Shown piece by piece: positions 1 through 26,980 of a stretch of 64,000 nt of DNA. The number at the start of each line of letters is the position of its first letter. Positions within the stretch are counted from its first letter, which is position 1. Both the position numbers and the translations under genes were made by a program. A model generated the notes under the pieces. It did not search any database. It worked only from the letters and a program-made list of their open reading frames with translations, and was not told the DNA's origin. Origin of the DNA: Anaeromyces robustus (taxonomy: Eukaryota > Neocallimastigomycota > Neocallimastigomycetes > Neocallimastigales > Neocallimastigaceae); NCBI GenBank assembly GCA_002104895.1, contig MCFG01000102.1, forward strand, positions 60,001 to 124,000, read 5' to 3'.

Positions 1-34
<34 letters not shown>

Positions 35-102
35 TTATAATTATGATCAATTATCATAATAATAAATAAATAAATAAATAAATAAGTAATTAAGTAAGTT
101 GA

Positions 103-158
<56 letters not shown>

Positions 159-160
159 AA
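1..160. repeat. AT-only simple repeats at the left edge
   Basis: Bases 1-32 are an AAT trinucleotide run. About 61-158 is a TAAA tetranucleotide run with a few G interruptions. Both lie downstream of the last visible exon of the Zn2Cys6 gene, so they are probably inside its next intron. Confidence 0.9.
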
Positions 161-210
161 GAATAATTAAATATTTATGTGTGTATATAAATTTTTCAAA
201 ATATATTTAC

Positions 211-1987
211 TTATATACATCCTTGAGAAAGATAGTTTGTTTGATAAAATAGAGAAAAAACTTAATATTAATAAAGCTTGTATTGTTGATATTTTTGGTT
301 CATTAATATTTAAAGGCATTAATTTATATGCAAAATCAAAATATCTTTCACTTTCTGTTGGATCAATACTGTATATTGTATTTTCAAATGAATTTCCTTT
401 TTTATTTATTATTGGGTCTAACATGGATGTTACTGTATATAAACTAATTAATAAAAATGTTGGTTGATTATTTAATTTTTGAAGAAAATCTGCTTTTTTG
501 ATAAATGGTATATTATGATTTATATGAGTAAAATATATTTTTATTAAATCCATTTTAACTTCACATTGAAAATCTTTGTTATTAAACATGATATATATAT
601 ACATATATATATTATATATTTATATAAAATTAAGAATAATGATTTTTATTTAATATTTTTATTTATATTTAATTACTTTTTTTTTTTTTTTTAAAAAAAA
701 AAGATATATATATATATATAATAATATTAATTTTTACCATTTACTATATCATTACTACTAATATAATTTTCTATTAATAATTCATTAACATTTGTAGCTC
801 TAAATCTTTTTAAAAGGAAATATTTATATATATTAATATATTTTATAATCAATAAACATACTATAAAAATGATAATAACAAAAAATAAAAAATAAAAAAA
901 ATAATATAACTACTATGATAAATATTATTTATTACTTTTTTATTTCATTTATAAATGTTTGATTTTCACATTTAATAATTTTTGCTTTTTTTCTTGATTC
1001 ATTTTTATCTTCAATTTTCTGCTTTTTCTTTCTTGCTATTTTAATATCCTCTATATTATTAAATATAAAATTTATTAGAAAATAATTTATTAATAAATTA
1101 ATAAAATTAATAAATTAATAAATTATTGTTATTTATTTATTTATTTTTTCATTCAATAATGAATTGATTAATATATTTTAAATTTAGAAATCTTTTTATT
1201 ATCAATATAAATTATTATAAAAAAAAATTATAACACTTTATAATATACCTCCTGAACGTTTTTCTTTTTTTTGTATATCAGTTTGATTATTATTTGAACT
1301 ATTGATATCATTTGTTAAATTATCTAAATTTGATAAAATTGATTCTCTATTTTGTATTACATTGTTTTGTGAAATACTTAATAATGATTCAATATGTGCT
1401 AATCTTTCTTCTAAAGATAAAGCAGATGATTGTACTAGTAATGATCTAACTCTTCTTCTTGAATATACACAAACCCTTTGATTTCTTGCACAAGTCGAAC
1501 ATGTAGGATAATTTCTATCACACTTTCTCTTATATTTATAACAACTAATATTTTAATATTTATAATGTATTATTTATATTAATAAATATAATTAATATAA
1601 TTATTTATAATTACTTAATAAATAAATTTAATTTAATACAATAATTAATAAAATTGAATATTATTAATAAAATATTTTTTTTTAAGCTGTATTATAAATA
1701 GAAAATGTTTTAATACATAATAATTGTAAAAATTTACTATACGTTTAAACATGTTTTTATTTAATCATTATAAATAAATTTAATAAATTTTCAATATATA
1801 TACTTTTTTGTTATAATTATATAATATATAATTGTATTTATATCAATTTAAATAGTAACTAAAAAAGTTGAAATGATCATTAATTTATTTAAATTTCCAA
1901 TTATTAAAATACGAACTTATCACATGCTGGCAATTTTCTTTCGGTAGGTTGTTTACTCTTTGAATTTGAAGTTTTTCCTTTATCCAT
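211..1987 (-). CDS. Zn(II)2Cys6 fungal transcription factor, partial at the left edge
   Basis: This is a fungal-type nuclear DNA-binding regulator. Exons on the minus strand are 1987-1917, 1544-1249, 1050-936, 799-738 and 573 to about 211, and the phases agree across all joins. Exons 1 and 2 together give ACDNCYKYKRKCDRNYPTCS and then CARNQRVCVY. That is an exact CX2CX6CX6CX2CX6C binuclear zinc cluster, split by an intron between Cys1 and Cys2. A short polar linker and a Lys-rich stretch (exon 3) follow. Exon 5 starts the middle homology region (Fungal_trans type): DLIKIYFTHINHNIPFIKKA, later SERYFDFAYKL, then STIQALLILSFF. The exon 5 frame stays open to a stop at 167. A GTAAAT donor at 210, the commonest kind here, suggests splicing to an exon beyond the window. 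The regulated genes cannot be told from this sequence. Confidence 0.82.
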
Positions 1988-1989
1988 TA

Positions 1990-2635
1990 TTTAATTAAAA
2001 GATTTTTTATATGATAATTTTGAAAGTTTCCTTTTAAAAAAAATATATTATTCAATTTTAAATAAAAATTAAAAAAAAAAAAAAAATACAAAGATAAATA
2101 ATTTGTTTATTTAAAAAAAGAAAAAAAAAAACTACTAATTTAATAAATTAAACAAATAAAATTTAAAAAAATTGAATATAAATTTTAATTTCATTAAGAG
2201 TAAGATAAAAAAAATAATAAATAAATTAAATTAAATATTATTAATAATTATGAAATTATGATTTTAAAAATGTTAAATTTCAAATCTAAAATCACTAATA
2301 ATATGAAAAATTAAGAAGAATAAAACTTTAACAAATTTATTACATTTTTTTTGCTTTAATACTTATTAATATAATTATTAATCAATAAAATGATGTAATA
2401 TAAATAAATTATAATTATTATTATTAATCTAATCCTATTTTAATTAATTTTTATTATAATAATAAAATATTAATTATATATATTATTAAACTCATGCGGA
2501 ATATAATTCCACATTTATTATAGAATTCCTATTCAGATTATCCTTAAAAGTATTATACTAAGCAATAATTATATAATATTTATAAAATATGCTTAGTATT
2601 ATTATTTTTATAAAATATTTATTATAATAAGTAGT
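1990..2635. other. AT-rich spacer upstream of the Zn2Cys6 gene
   Basis: No open frame with coding character was seen on either strand. It should hold the promoter of the leftward Zn2Cys6 gene. It contains one 10-bp inverted repeat (2555-2599), listed separately. Confidence 0.6.
2555..2599. repeat. 10-bp inverted repeat (possible hairpin)
   Basis: ATACTAAGCA at 2555-2564 is the exact reverse complement of TGCTTAGTAT at 2590-2599, with about 25 A/T bases between. It stands out because the arms contain G and C in DNA that is nearly all A/T. No function is known. Confidence 0.6.
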
Positions 2636-2816
2636 AATAAATAAATAAATAATAAATAATAAATAATAAATAATAAATAATAAATAATAAATAATAAATA
2701 ATAAATAATAAATAATAAATAATAAATAATAAATAATAAATAATAAATAATAAATAATAAATAATAAATAATAATAAGTAATAAATAATAAATAATAAAT
2801 AATAAATAATTAAAAA
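2636..2816. repeat. Heptamer array (AAATAAT)n
   Basis: About two dozen head-to-tail copies of a 7-base unit, AAATAAT, run with one short interruption near 2771-2780. AAAT tetramers flank both sides. Because 7 is not a multiple of 3, the apparent minus-strand protein here (Leu/Ile/Tyr-rich) is an artefact. Confidence 0.9.
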
Positions 2817-2819
2817 TAA

Positions 2820-4610
2820 ATAAATAAATAAACAAGTAAATAAATAAAAAATAAAAACTTATTAGTAAATAAGATAGGAAAAAACTTTTATTTGTATTAT
2901 GGTTTTTTGGTACCATAATATAAGAATAAAATTTAATTATAATAAATATATAAATATATAAATCAGGAAATTTTTTTTTATTTTTGGAACATTCTTATAA
3001 AATTTTAAATATTATTTAAAAAGATAAGGAATAATTAAATTATTTATTCGTGGAAAATAATCAGATATTAATTTTTATAATAAATATAATTTATTATTAT
3101 TAATTATCAATTAATTAATATATTATATATATATTTACTATATATTATTGTTTATATGTTACAATATATAAACTATACTTTGATTTATAATGTAGTTATT
3201 ATTTAATAATAATATTAATATAAAAAAAATAATAATAATATAAAAAAAAGTAATAATAAAAAATTTAAAATAATAGTATTGAATAATATTAACTTTATAT
3301 AAAATATTTAATATGTATATTAATAAAACAATAATTTATATTGTATAATATATCTAAAATGTTTTATTTAACATCTTCAACAAGAATTATAATGTTAAGT
3401 ATCAACAAGAAATTGTTGAAATGTTCTACATTCAGTATATTGATGGAAATTAAAAAGTGATTATTATACTTTAAATATTTTATTTTAATTTATAATAATC
3501 CTTTTTTATTTTTTTATGATTTATAATTAGTTTATAATATAAATATTAATATTTTGTAGAAATTAATTTTATATTGTTTATAAAAATACTTTTTAAAAAA
3601 TTTTAATTATTTATTAATTATTAATTAACCTTTCAATAAAAAATGTTCAATTTTATGATTATTTTATGTTAGTTATACATATGTAAAGCTCATTAAAAAT
3701 TTTTTATCTTATTAATAATATATGAACATATGGATTCATAAATTATTAATTATTATAATTGAATATAACATAAAATTTAATATTTAATAAATATCATAAT
3801 TCTGTTAGGATAATATATGTATATTATATAGTATCAATATGAAGGATGAAAGTTCTCATATAGTTTTTTATTTCGGTTATCATTATATGTTTTAATAGAA
3901 AATTTAAGTTATACATAAAACAAGTAATAAAAATAATTCAAGTAATAAAAATAATTATATAACAAATTTGACTACTGAAATATTATTAAATATTATAATT
4001 AAAAGAACTATAATATTTAATTATATCAGTAGTTAAATCATAATTATTACATATTCAATAATTATATAAATTTATATTATTCAAATATATTGAGTTTATA
4101 AACGTTAATTTTAGAAAATTTACCATGTAAAATGCATTAAATATCATACATTCATTTAATGTCTGTATTATTTCTCTTATGTATATTTGGAATATTGCAA
4201 TAATATAAAGTCTTATTACAATATGCTATTATATTTTATACTTTCATTTTCATTCTATTCTTATATTTTGATAATGGGTTCTATTTCGATATTATGTAAT
4301 CGAATATTTTTTAAAATAATGTATCAATTTTATTAGTATTTTTATATTCAAAAATATTATTCATTATGAATGGTATATAAGTTCATAAGAAATATAATAA
4401 ATACTAGAATTAGTAATAGAGGTAGAAATAGAAATAACTAGAGTGTGTAATAACTAATATGAAGTAAATGGACTATGAACTAATGATATAATAAATAAGA
4501 AAAAAATTGTAAATGTCGTATAATCAAATATATATGAATAAATGAATAATAAATAACAAAATTAATTATATATAAATAACATAAACAAAATAATGATATT
4601 GATTTAAATT
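2820..4610. other. Gene-free AT-rich stretch of mixed complexity
   Basis: No gene is supported. The sequence is less repetitive than the neighbouring arrays and has scattered G and C, for example around 3365-3430 and 4100-4450. However, every frame is broken by frequent stops. It may be ordinary spacer or long-decayed sequence. Confidence 0.55.
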
Positions 4611-4615
4611 AATAA

Positions 4616-4682
4616 ATTAATTAATTAATTAATTAATTAATTAATTAATAAGTAAATAAATTAATTAATAATAAATAAATAA

Positions 4683-4753
<71 letters not shown>

Positions 4754-4845
4754 AAAATAAATAAATAAATAAATATATAAAAAATAAATAAATAAATAAA
4801 TAAATAAATATAAATATATATATATATATATAAATAAATATTTCA
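4616..4845. repeat. TTAA and AAAT tetranucleotide tracts
   Basis: A TTAA run at about 4616-4650 is followed by an AAAT run at about 4673-4810, then ATAT. This lies about 170 bases beyond the stop of the minus-strand gene at 5015-5536. Confidence 0.85.
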
Positions 4846-5014
4846 AATAATTATTTATTATAGTAATAAATGTTTTAATAATTTGTTATAGGTAATCAAT
4901 ATAAATTAATTTTATATTTTTTATAATATTATATCTAACGTATAATAATATATTATAATTACATTTATTTTAATTTATTAAAAATTCCTAATAAATAAAA
5001 ATATATATATTTAA

Positions 5015-5536
5015 TTAGTAATGTATTGAAATAAAATTTAAGTATGGTGATTTTATTTTTATTAATGTTTTTAAAATAGTAGAAATTGTTCCATTATATT
5101 GTAAAGCAATTGAAGGGTTGAGCTTTGTTTTGTAACATTTTATAATTAAATCTATTTTTAAAGGTTTTTGTATATATAAATTTTTATAACAAAAAAGTTG
5201 CAATATTTTATCATATTCAGTGCTGTTTAATGCTTCAATTATTTCTTTATTGTATGAAAAAATATAGCTATATAAATTATTTATAGTATTTTGAGATAAT
5301 TCTTGTTGTTGAAATTCTTTTAATAAAACTTTTATTTCACCTTCTTCATTGCATTTAGATATTTCATAATATATACATTCTTTATTTTCTGGATAGATAA
5401 AAAGTGAAAAAAATGATAATAGATCTTTAATGTTTTGAAAAGGAAGTTTTAATTCATTTTTACTAATTGAATATAGATTTGGATTTTTAATATTTTTTTG
5501 AAGAAAATCAAAATAAGAAAATAAAAATGAAGACAT
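5015..5536 (-). CDS. Hypothetical protein, 173 aa, single exon
   Basis: I do not recognise this gene. The frame opens MSSFLFSYFDFLQKN, stays open for 173 codons, and has balanced, globular-looking composition unlike the repeat ORFs nearby (for example NLYSYIFSYNKEIIEALNST and KPLKIDLIIKCYKTKLNPSI). Alternating hydrophobic and charged residues suggest a mostly helical fold. No signal peptide or clear membrane span is seen. No GT donor suits an extension at the 3' end, so the stop at 5015 is probably real. It is divergent from the LRR gene at 6426, with about 890 bases between. It could also be a remnant of a longer gene. Confidence 0.5.
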   Translation of the reverse strand: MSSFLFSYFDFLQKNIKNPNLYSISKNELKLPFQNIKDLLSFFSLFIYPENKECIYYEISKCNEEGEIKVLLKEFQQQELSQNTINNLYSYIFSYNKEIIEALNSTEYDKILQLFCYKNLYIQKPLKIDLIIKCYKTKLNPSIALQYNGTISTILKTLIKIKSPYLNFISIHY

Positions 5537-9002
<3,466 letters not shown>

Positions 9003-9794
9003 GATTAATTGATAGTTAAATTAATTTATTCGTTAATTTAAAAAACAATAGGATTATATCAAGGATATTATAATTTATTTATTACATAACTCTTTTTTTT
9101 TTTATTAAATTTTATTTTTATATCTTATTATTTTTTTTTTTTTCTATTATTAACATAAAATAAATTTATTTATTTTTTAATATATATATAAATAGAGATA
9201 TTTACAATTAAAAATTAATATTAAAAATTAGAATATTAAATAATATTTATTACTAAATTTATAAAGGATATGAAGGATATATTTTTAGTCAGTTTTTAAA
9301 TAAAAATATATTTTTTTAATTATAAAATTTTTTTCTTAAAATGTAATTCATTTATATATATAAATAAAAATTGATATACTAATTATTAAACATTAAACAC
9401 CATTAATTATATTGATTATATATTAATGCAAATTTTATTTTATTTTGTTAAATTTTATAGTTATTTTTTTGCTTTTTTTTACATTGTTTTATTTGGAATG
9501 ATAAAATAGATTTATACATAGATTATTAATTTAAATTAGATAAAAAAAATTATGATTAATAAAAGAAAAAAAAAAAAAATTAATTATAAATTATATAAAT
9601 GAAGTAAAAAGAATTAAACAAAAAGAAACTTTTTAAATTTAATTTTATATATTATAGTTAAAAATAATTTTGATTTTGAAATTATAATTATATGGATGGT
9701 TTATGATTATTATTCATTTTTATTTAGTTTATATATATATATATATATATTTTGGCTTTTATTTTATTTACTATTTTTTTTTTTTTTTTTTAAT
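9003..9794. other. Convergent 3' intergenic region
   Basis: About 790 bases lie between the stops of the LRR gene (+) and Snu114 (-). It is A/T-rich with poly-T and poly-A runs and must hold both polyadenylation regions. No gene seen. Confidence 0.65.
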
Positions 9795-12700
9795 TTAATG
9801 GAGATCATTTAATATAGAAGAAATCATTGGATCATCAAAGAATTTTTCTATTGCTACATCTTCACTCAAACCCTATTAAAAAAAAAAAAATAAATTAAAA
9901 ATATTTTAGAACAATCATATCATATTTTTAAAAAGATTTTTTTTTTAAATTTTTTTTTTTTTTTTTTTTTTTTGATTCTTTATATAAATCTATACCTTTC
10001 TTCTTCTAGTTTTAACCATGAAATCACGGGCTAAATGACTTTCAGGACTTGGTTCTAATGGTCGTAAAACAATTGATTTATCTAATGGGTCACCTGGAAC
10101 CATCTGCCAATGATCAAATATTTGTTGACAAAAAGCTTGACCTTGTGTATAAATACGAAGATCAGTTTCGAAACCTGGCGAATCAATAGCTGGTAAATAT
10201 GCCTTTACAGTATATAACGGCGAACCAGGTTTTGGTATATCTTCAGTAACATGTCCTCTTCTTCTGGCTAATACAGTATATACAGATGAAACACAATCAG
10301 CTGGTGACTGAATTTCAACAAAGTAAACTGGTTCCATTAAACGTGGTGTTGCCTATATAATAATTATGATAACAATAATAAATATATTATTATATTAATT
10401 TTCTATTTATTACAATATATAATGTAGTAAAAATTTAAAAAAAAAGAATTTTAAAAAAAAATAAAAAAAAAAAAAAAAATTAAAAAAAAAGATTATAAAA
10501 AAAGATGTAAATATATAGTTTTAATATAATTTTTACCATTAAAAATGCAGAATAAGACACACGACGAGCGGTTGGAATAATTTGACCACCACCTCGATAA
10601 AGAGGTTCTTGAGCTAATGTGGTATCTAATAATCTAAATTTTACATTACGTATTGTTTCATCACATAATGGTCCTTCACGAGCACCCCATTGGAATCCTT
10701 GAACAATAGAATCTTTTACAGAATAAAGAAGTTTTTTATCAGTTTCTGAAGGTAAAGTATCATTAATTAATACATTTGGTCCATTATCATCTGGCCCAAA
10801 TGCCCATATATTCCTAGCTGCTAATATATCCCAATCATAATTATTTACAAAGTAGTCACTTAATTTTTTAGTTGGCCACTTAATATTAATTTTCAAATTC
10901 TCGATATCATCAGCTACATCTTTTTCAAGTGGTTCAGCTATCATAGTTAACTTATTCCTTAATTTATTATTTATTATAATTTAGTGAAAAATAAAAAAAA
11001 GTAAATAAATATGTTATATATGCGATATAATAATAAAATGATAATTATAGCATTTAAAATTAAAATGTAAAAAAAAAAAAAATTTATAACCAAATATATA
11101 AATACTTACTTTTTATTTGGTGTTTCAGCATAACATTTGATTGAAGAAGTTTCAACAACGGTTTCACAAAATTTTACTACTGGATCTGCTACTTTAATAT
11201 CAATTTCAGCATATAATTTTCTTAAATCGTGTAAAGCACAATCGAGGAAAAGTTCACCAGTACCTAATATAATATGTTCACCAGATTCCTCAACCTTTTA
11301 TTTTATTTTTTTTTTTTTTTTTAAAGATAAATCATTTTTTAACATAAATTTGTATATATAATAAATTATAATAATAATCAATATATAATTTACCTTGGTT
11401 GTAGTTATAGGATAACTTTTATTAATCTTTCTTAAACCTTCTAACATTTTTGGTAATTCAGTTGGATTAACTGGTTCTACTGCAATTTTTAATATAGGCT
11501 CAGTATCAAATCTTAAAGGTCTGAAAATATATGGACTATTTTCTTCATCATCTGAATCTGGTGCAATGTTAGTAATAGTAGCAGTTTTCATAATTGATTG
11601 ATCAATACCACCCAATAATACCCAATTACCAGCAATAACTGAATCAACTTTGATTCTATATCTATTTTTTTTTATTTTTTAATTTAATAAATATGTAAAT
11701 AATTATAATAATATAAAATAATATATAGATAATTTACCTTGATTCATAAACCCAAACATCTTTAATTTCTTTAATTGTCATATCTTCTTCATCATCTAGT
11801 GAATATTTTTCACCAAGAATTCTAACTGATTGTCCAACATTAACTCTACCACTCATAATTCTACCAAATACATCAAATCCAGAATAATTTTCAGAATTAT
11901 AAAGCTTTACCACTTGTATCATTAATGGTCCATTTGGATCACATTCTTTCATATATTCAGCAATAGAAGAGTCCATTGGACCTGTATATGTATGTTCAAT
12001 CTATTGTTATCATAAAAATTAATATATTTTAATTAATAAGATTTAAATATTAAATACTATATAGATAAATAATATATTATATTATTCAATAAACCTTATT
12101 TTTTGCATTTTCAATTGGTGATGGAATTTTTTTAATGCACATATCGGTAAAACCAACAGCAATACCAAAGAATTTTTGACATACTAAACGTAACAATGGT
12201 TTAACATCTAATTTATATTCTGATGCTTTAAGATAAATACCTAATGATGCTAAAGTATGTTTTAGAGTATTTTCATCTTCTCCAATAACCTTGTTTTTTA
12301 TTTATAAATATTAAAAATATTAATATTAATAAATATTAATATATATTACTAGTTATTTAAAAAAAAAATAATTACTTGGGAATAAAGTTTATATAATGGT
12401 TCTAATATGAAATGAACGAAACCACGTTGTGATTTTGAACTTTTTGGTTTACGACTAAATTTTCTTGACTCTGGATTATAATAAATATCTCCCCAAAGAC
12501 GTTGAACAAATTTTTCAACATCAATACCACCTAATAATTATTTAAATTATATAATAATAAATATTTATGAAATAAATATATATAACATAATACATTAAAT
12601 TTTTATTGAGATAAAAGAATTAACAACTATAACTACAATATTAATAATAATAATATTTACCATAATTATCGTTATACATTTGAGCAAAAGATTCAAGAGT

Positions 12701-14581
12701 GAAACACCATCTCATTTCAGCAGAAGAAAAAGCAACATTTCCTTTTTCTGGTGAAACTCTGTTATCTTCATCATATTCACTATTTTATTTTTATATTTTA
12801 ATTTTTTTATATTAAAAATTATAGTTTTTTTATATATTTATATTATTATAAAATTAAAATATATGTTTACCATAAGATTGAATTAACTTCTTCAATAGTA
12901 TGCTTAAGTTTAAAGTAAGCATCATTTGGTGGAAGTTTTAATTCAACAATAAGTCTATCAAATTTACTGATAACTAAAGTTACAGCAAGTTTTTCTCTGC
13001 AAGCATGCCTAATTAATCTTTCAGTTTGTGACATAACCTTTGAAGAAAATATATATATTATTAAATAAAATCATCATATATATATATAAATATATTAATT
13101 TTTTTTATTTTATTATGTATTTTGTAAAAGCTTACCCCTTCTACAGCATCAACAACAATAACAACACCATCTGAAACTCTTAAAGCAGCAGTAACTTCAT
13201 CCGAGAAATTAGCATGTCCTTTTAAATAATGAATAATATAATATATTAAATGTATAAATTAATTCTTTTTTTCTTTTATTTAACATTTTATTATAACAAT
13301 TTTTTTTATTTTGTATATTAATTTACCTGGCGTATCATATAAATTAATTAAATATGATTTGTCCTTTGAATCTTGAAGTAATAATGACATTGGCATACTT
13401 TTTATACTTAATCCACGTTGTCTTTCTAATATGTGTATATCTGTATATCTTTGCTGTTTTATTTAATATATAATTATTTGATAATTATTAAAGTTTATTT
13501 TTAAAAAAATAAAAGATAAAATAAATGAAAATGTATATAATAAATATTTGTTTAAAAAGAAAAAAAACTTAACTATGATAATAAATACATACATCTTTAT
13601 CTAACTCCCAATTAACATTATGAGTTTGTGAAACAAGCATATCTATAAAAGTTGTTTTACCATGGTGTAAATTACCAATTAATGCAACATTTCTAATCAT
13701 ACTTGGATGATCGGTCATGTCAATTAAATATCTTTATATATTAAAAATAGATAAATATTATTAATATTGATTATCAATTTTATATATAAATATATATATA
13801 TCTAAAGTCAATATATATTTTTTTAAACATAGTATGAATGAAATAAAAAAAAAGGAAATAAAAAATATACTGTTTGCTATAATATGTCTGTGGTAAATTT
13901 TTTTCTTGAATTTGATATTTTTTTGCTTTTATTGGAGCAATAATTGGTTCAGACAATGGTTGAGTATCTTCCTCTTGAACTAAATTTTCAACATCTTTAC
14001 CATATACTTCTTCAGCACTTGGATAATATGATTTATCTTCATGTAATACAACCTCCATTGAAGGATTTTCTTTTATATATATTTTAATTCATTTTTTTTA
14101 AAAAAAATCGGTATTTAAATTTGAATCAAATGAATTATAATAATATAGAATGATTTAAAATGAATATAATTATTATTTTAGTTTTATATAAATTTGTAAT
14201 TAAAACATTATGTTCATTCATTAATATAAAAAAAAATTTAAATAATTTTAATAATTTTTAGAATTTTAAGATAATTTTAAAATTAAACAAAAAAAATTAT
14301 AAAATTAAATAGAATATTATTATTTATAATTATTTATAATATTATTAATATATACCATCAACAGTTATTAATTGCATGCCGTCTAATCCTTCACCTATAG
14401 GAACATCCGTTTCCATTTCATTTTCATCCTTTTCTTCTCCTTCACTATCATTTTCTTGATCTTTTACTGGTGATACTCCTTGATTTTCAACATTAGGAGT
14501 TTCTTCTTCAAATTCTGAATCTTCATCAGATAATTCTGGACCAATATAATTACCAAATTCATCATATTGAGACAAATCCAT
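9795..14581 (-). CDS. SNU114: U5 snRNP GTPase Snu114 / EFTUD2 (116 kDa component)
   Basis: An EF-2-like GTPase of the U5 snRNP that governs spliceosome activation and disassembly with Prp8 and Brr2. The 15 exons are 14581-14356, 14069-13871, 13731-13593, 13453-13327, 13218-13136, 13037-12871, 12779-12661, 12530-12376, 12289-12095, 12000-11738, 11661-11394, 11294-11110, 10957-10537, 10352-9996 and 9872-9795, giving 993 residues in perfect phase. Landmarks include the N-terminus [41 protein letters not shown]-loop [11 protein letters not shown]3 [12 protein letters not shown], and the EF-2 domains II-V ([37 protein letters not shown]). The C-terminus is [16 protein letters not shown] and ends a little shorter than in animals. 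The G4 position reads SKFD where the family has NKxD. The gene is itself intron-rich. Confidence 0.97.
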
Positions 14582-14584
14582 TTT

Positions 14585-14589
<5 letters not shown>

Positions 14590-14624
<35 letters not shown>

Positions 14625-15650
14625 AAATAATTATTTTAATTATGCCAGAAATTTCTATTAAATGAAAATCTCTATGTAAAATTTTGACTACTTATAATAT
14701 TTTAATTATTTTTATTATATATCAACTTTTTAAAAGGTAATATAAGTATATATAAAATAAAAATAAAATATATTATTATATTTATTATCTATAATTTTTA
14801 ATGATAATTAATAATAATTAATAATCATAAATTAAGATCTAATAAAAAACAATATATTAAATAGTATGATTTTTCTATATTATTATTAGCTAAAAAAAAT
14901 TGATTTATTAATTAATCTTTTTCTATTTTTTTATTTTAAAATTCAAAAATTTTAAAATATAATTTGAATAATATACTAATATACTAGGAATATATAATTT
15001 ATATATTATAAAGTATATTTATAATATATTTTAATTAAATATTTAATTCATTTATTGTGATTATGATTGGCTTATTTTAATTTATTATATGTAAAGTATA
15101 TATCATCCATTTTTCAATATTGAATTTTTTTTAAATTTTAAAATTGTAAATTTTTTTATAATTAAAAAATATATAAAGTAAAAAGAAGAAAATTACTTTA
15201 AAATTTTATAAAAATTGTTACTTTTTTTTTCTATTAATTAAAATGATATTAATTCAAATATCATAATTATAATGTTTTCTATAAGTTTGTTGTATGAAAT
15301 TTAATTTTTATTTTTCTTTAAATAAAATAAAAAAAATATTAAGTAGATTAATAAAAATTGAAAAAATTTTTTTCTTTCGAATTCTAAAGCTAATTCATAA
15401 GAATTACAATATATATATCTTCTTCTTTAACTAAAACTTTTCTTTAATAATAATTGTGTCATAATTCATAGATTTAAGAGAAGCACAAAAAATTTAAATA
15501 ATAATCATCATTTAAAGAACATTCACTTATTTTTTATCTTTTTTTTCTCACAATAATACTAATATGAAAACTTTTAGTATAATAAAAAATATCTACCTTA
15601 ATAATTATTTATTATTATTAATAAATATTTAGTTATATAGTCAAGGCCTT
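14590..15650. other. Spacer upstream of Snu114
   Basis: About 1 kb of A/T-rich DNA starting with a poly-T run next to the Snu114 start codon. It probably contains the Snu114 promoter. No gene or RNA was recognised. Confidence 0.6.
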
Positions 15651-15651
15651 A

Positions 15652-16020
<369 letters not shown>

Positions 16021-16214
16021 ATATATTTTTTTACATTTTTGGTAAAAATATTTTATTATTTTTTAATTTATTTAGGTATTTAAAAAAGATTAAAAACAGA
16101 TTAGTATCTACAAATAAGGTTTAAATTTTTTGTTCATTTATAATTTTCTTTTTAGGTGCTTATTTCAATTATGTAGTGAATTTCTATGATATTAATTTGT
16201 AATATATATATATT

Positions 16215-26980
<10,766 letters not shown>

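Noticed and set aside
2608-2916. 102-codon minus-strand frame rich in Leu, Ile and Tyr
   Set aside because: It is a read-through of the AAATAAT heptamer array; it has no normal composition.
4661-4846. Membrane-like Phe/Ile/Tyr/Leu frame (also at 29839-30036)
   Set aside because: Translation of AAAT/TTTA tetranucleotide repeats.
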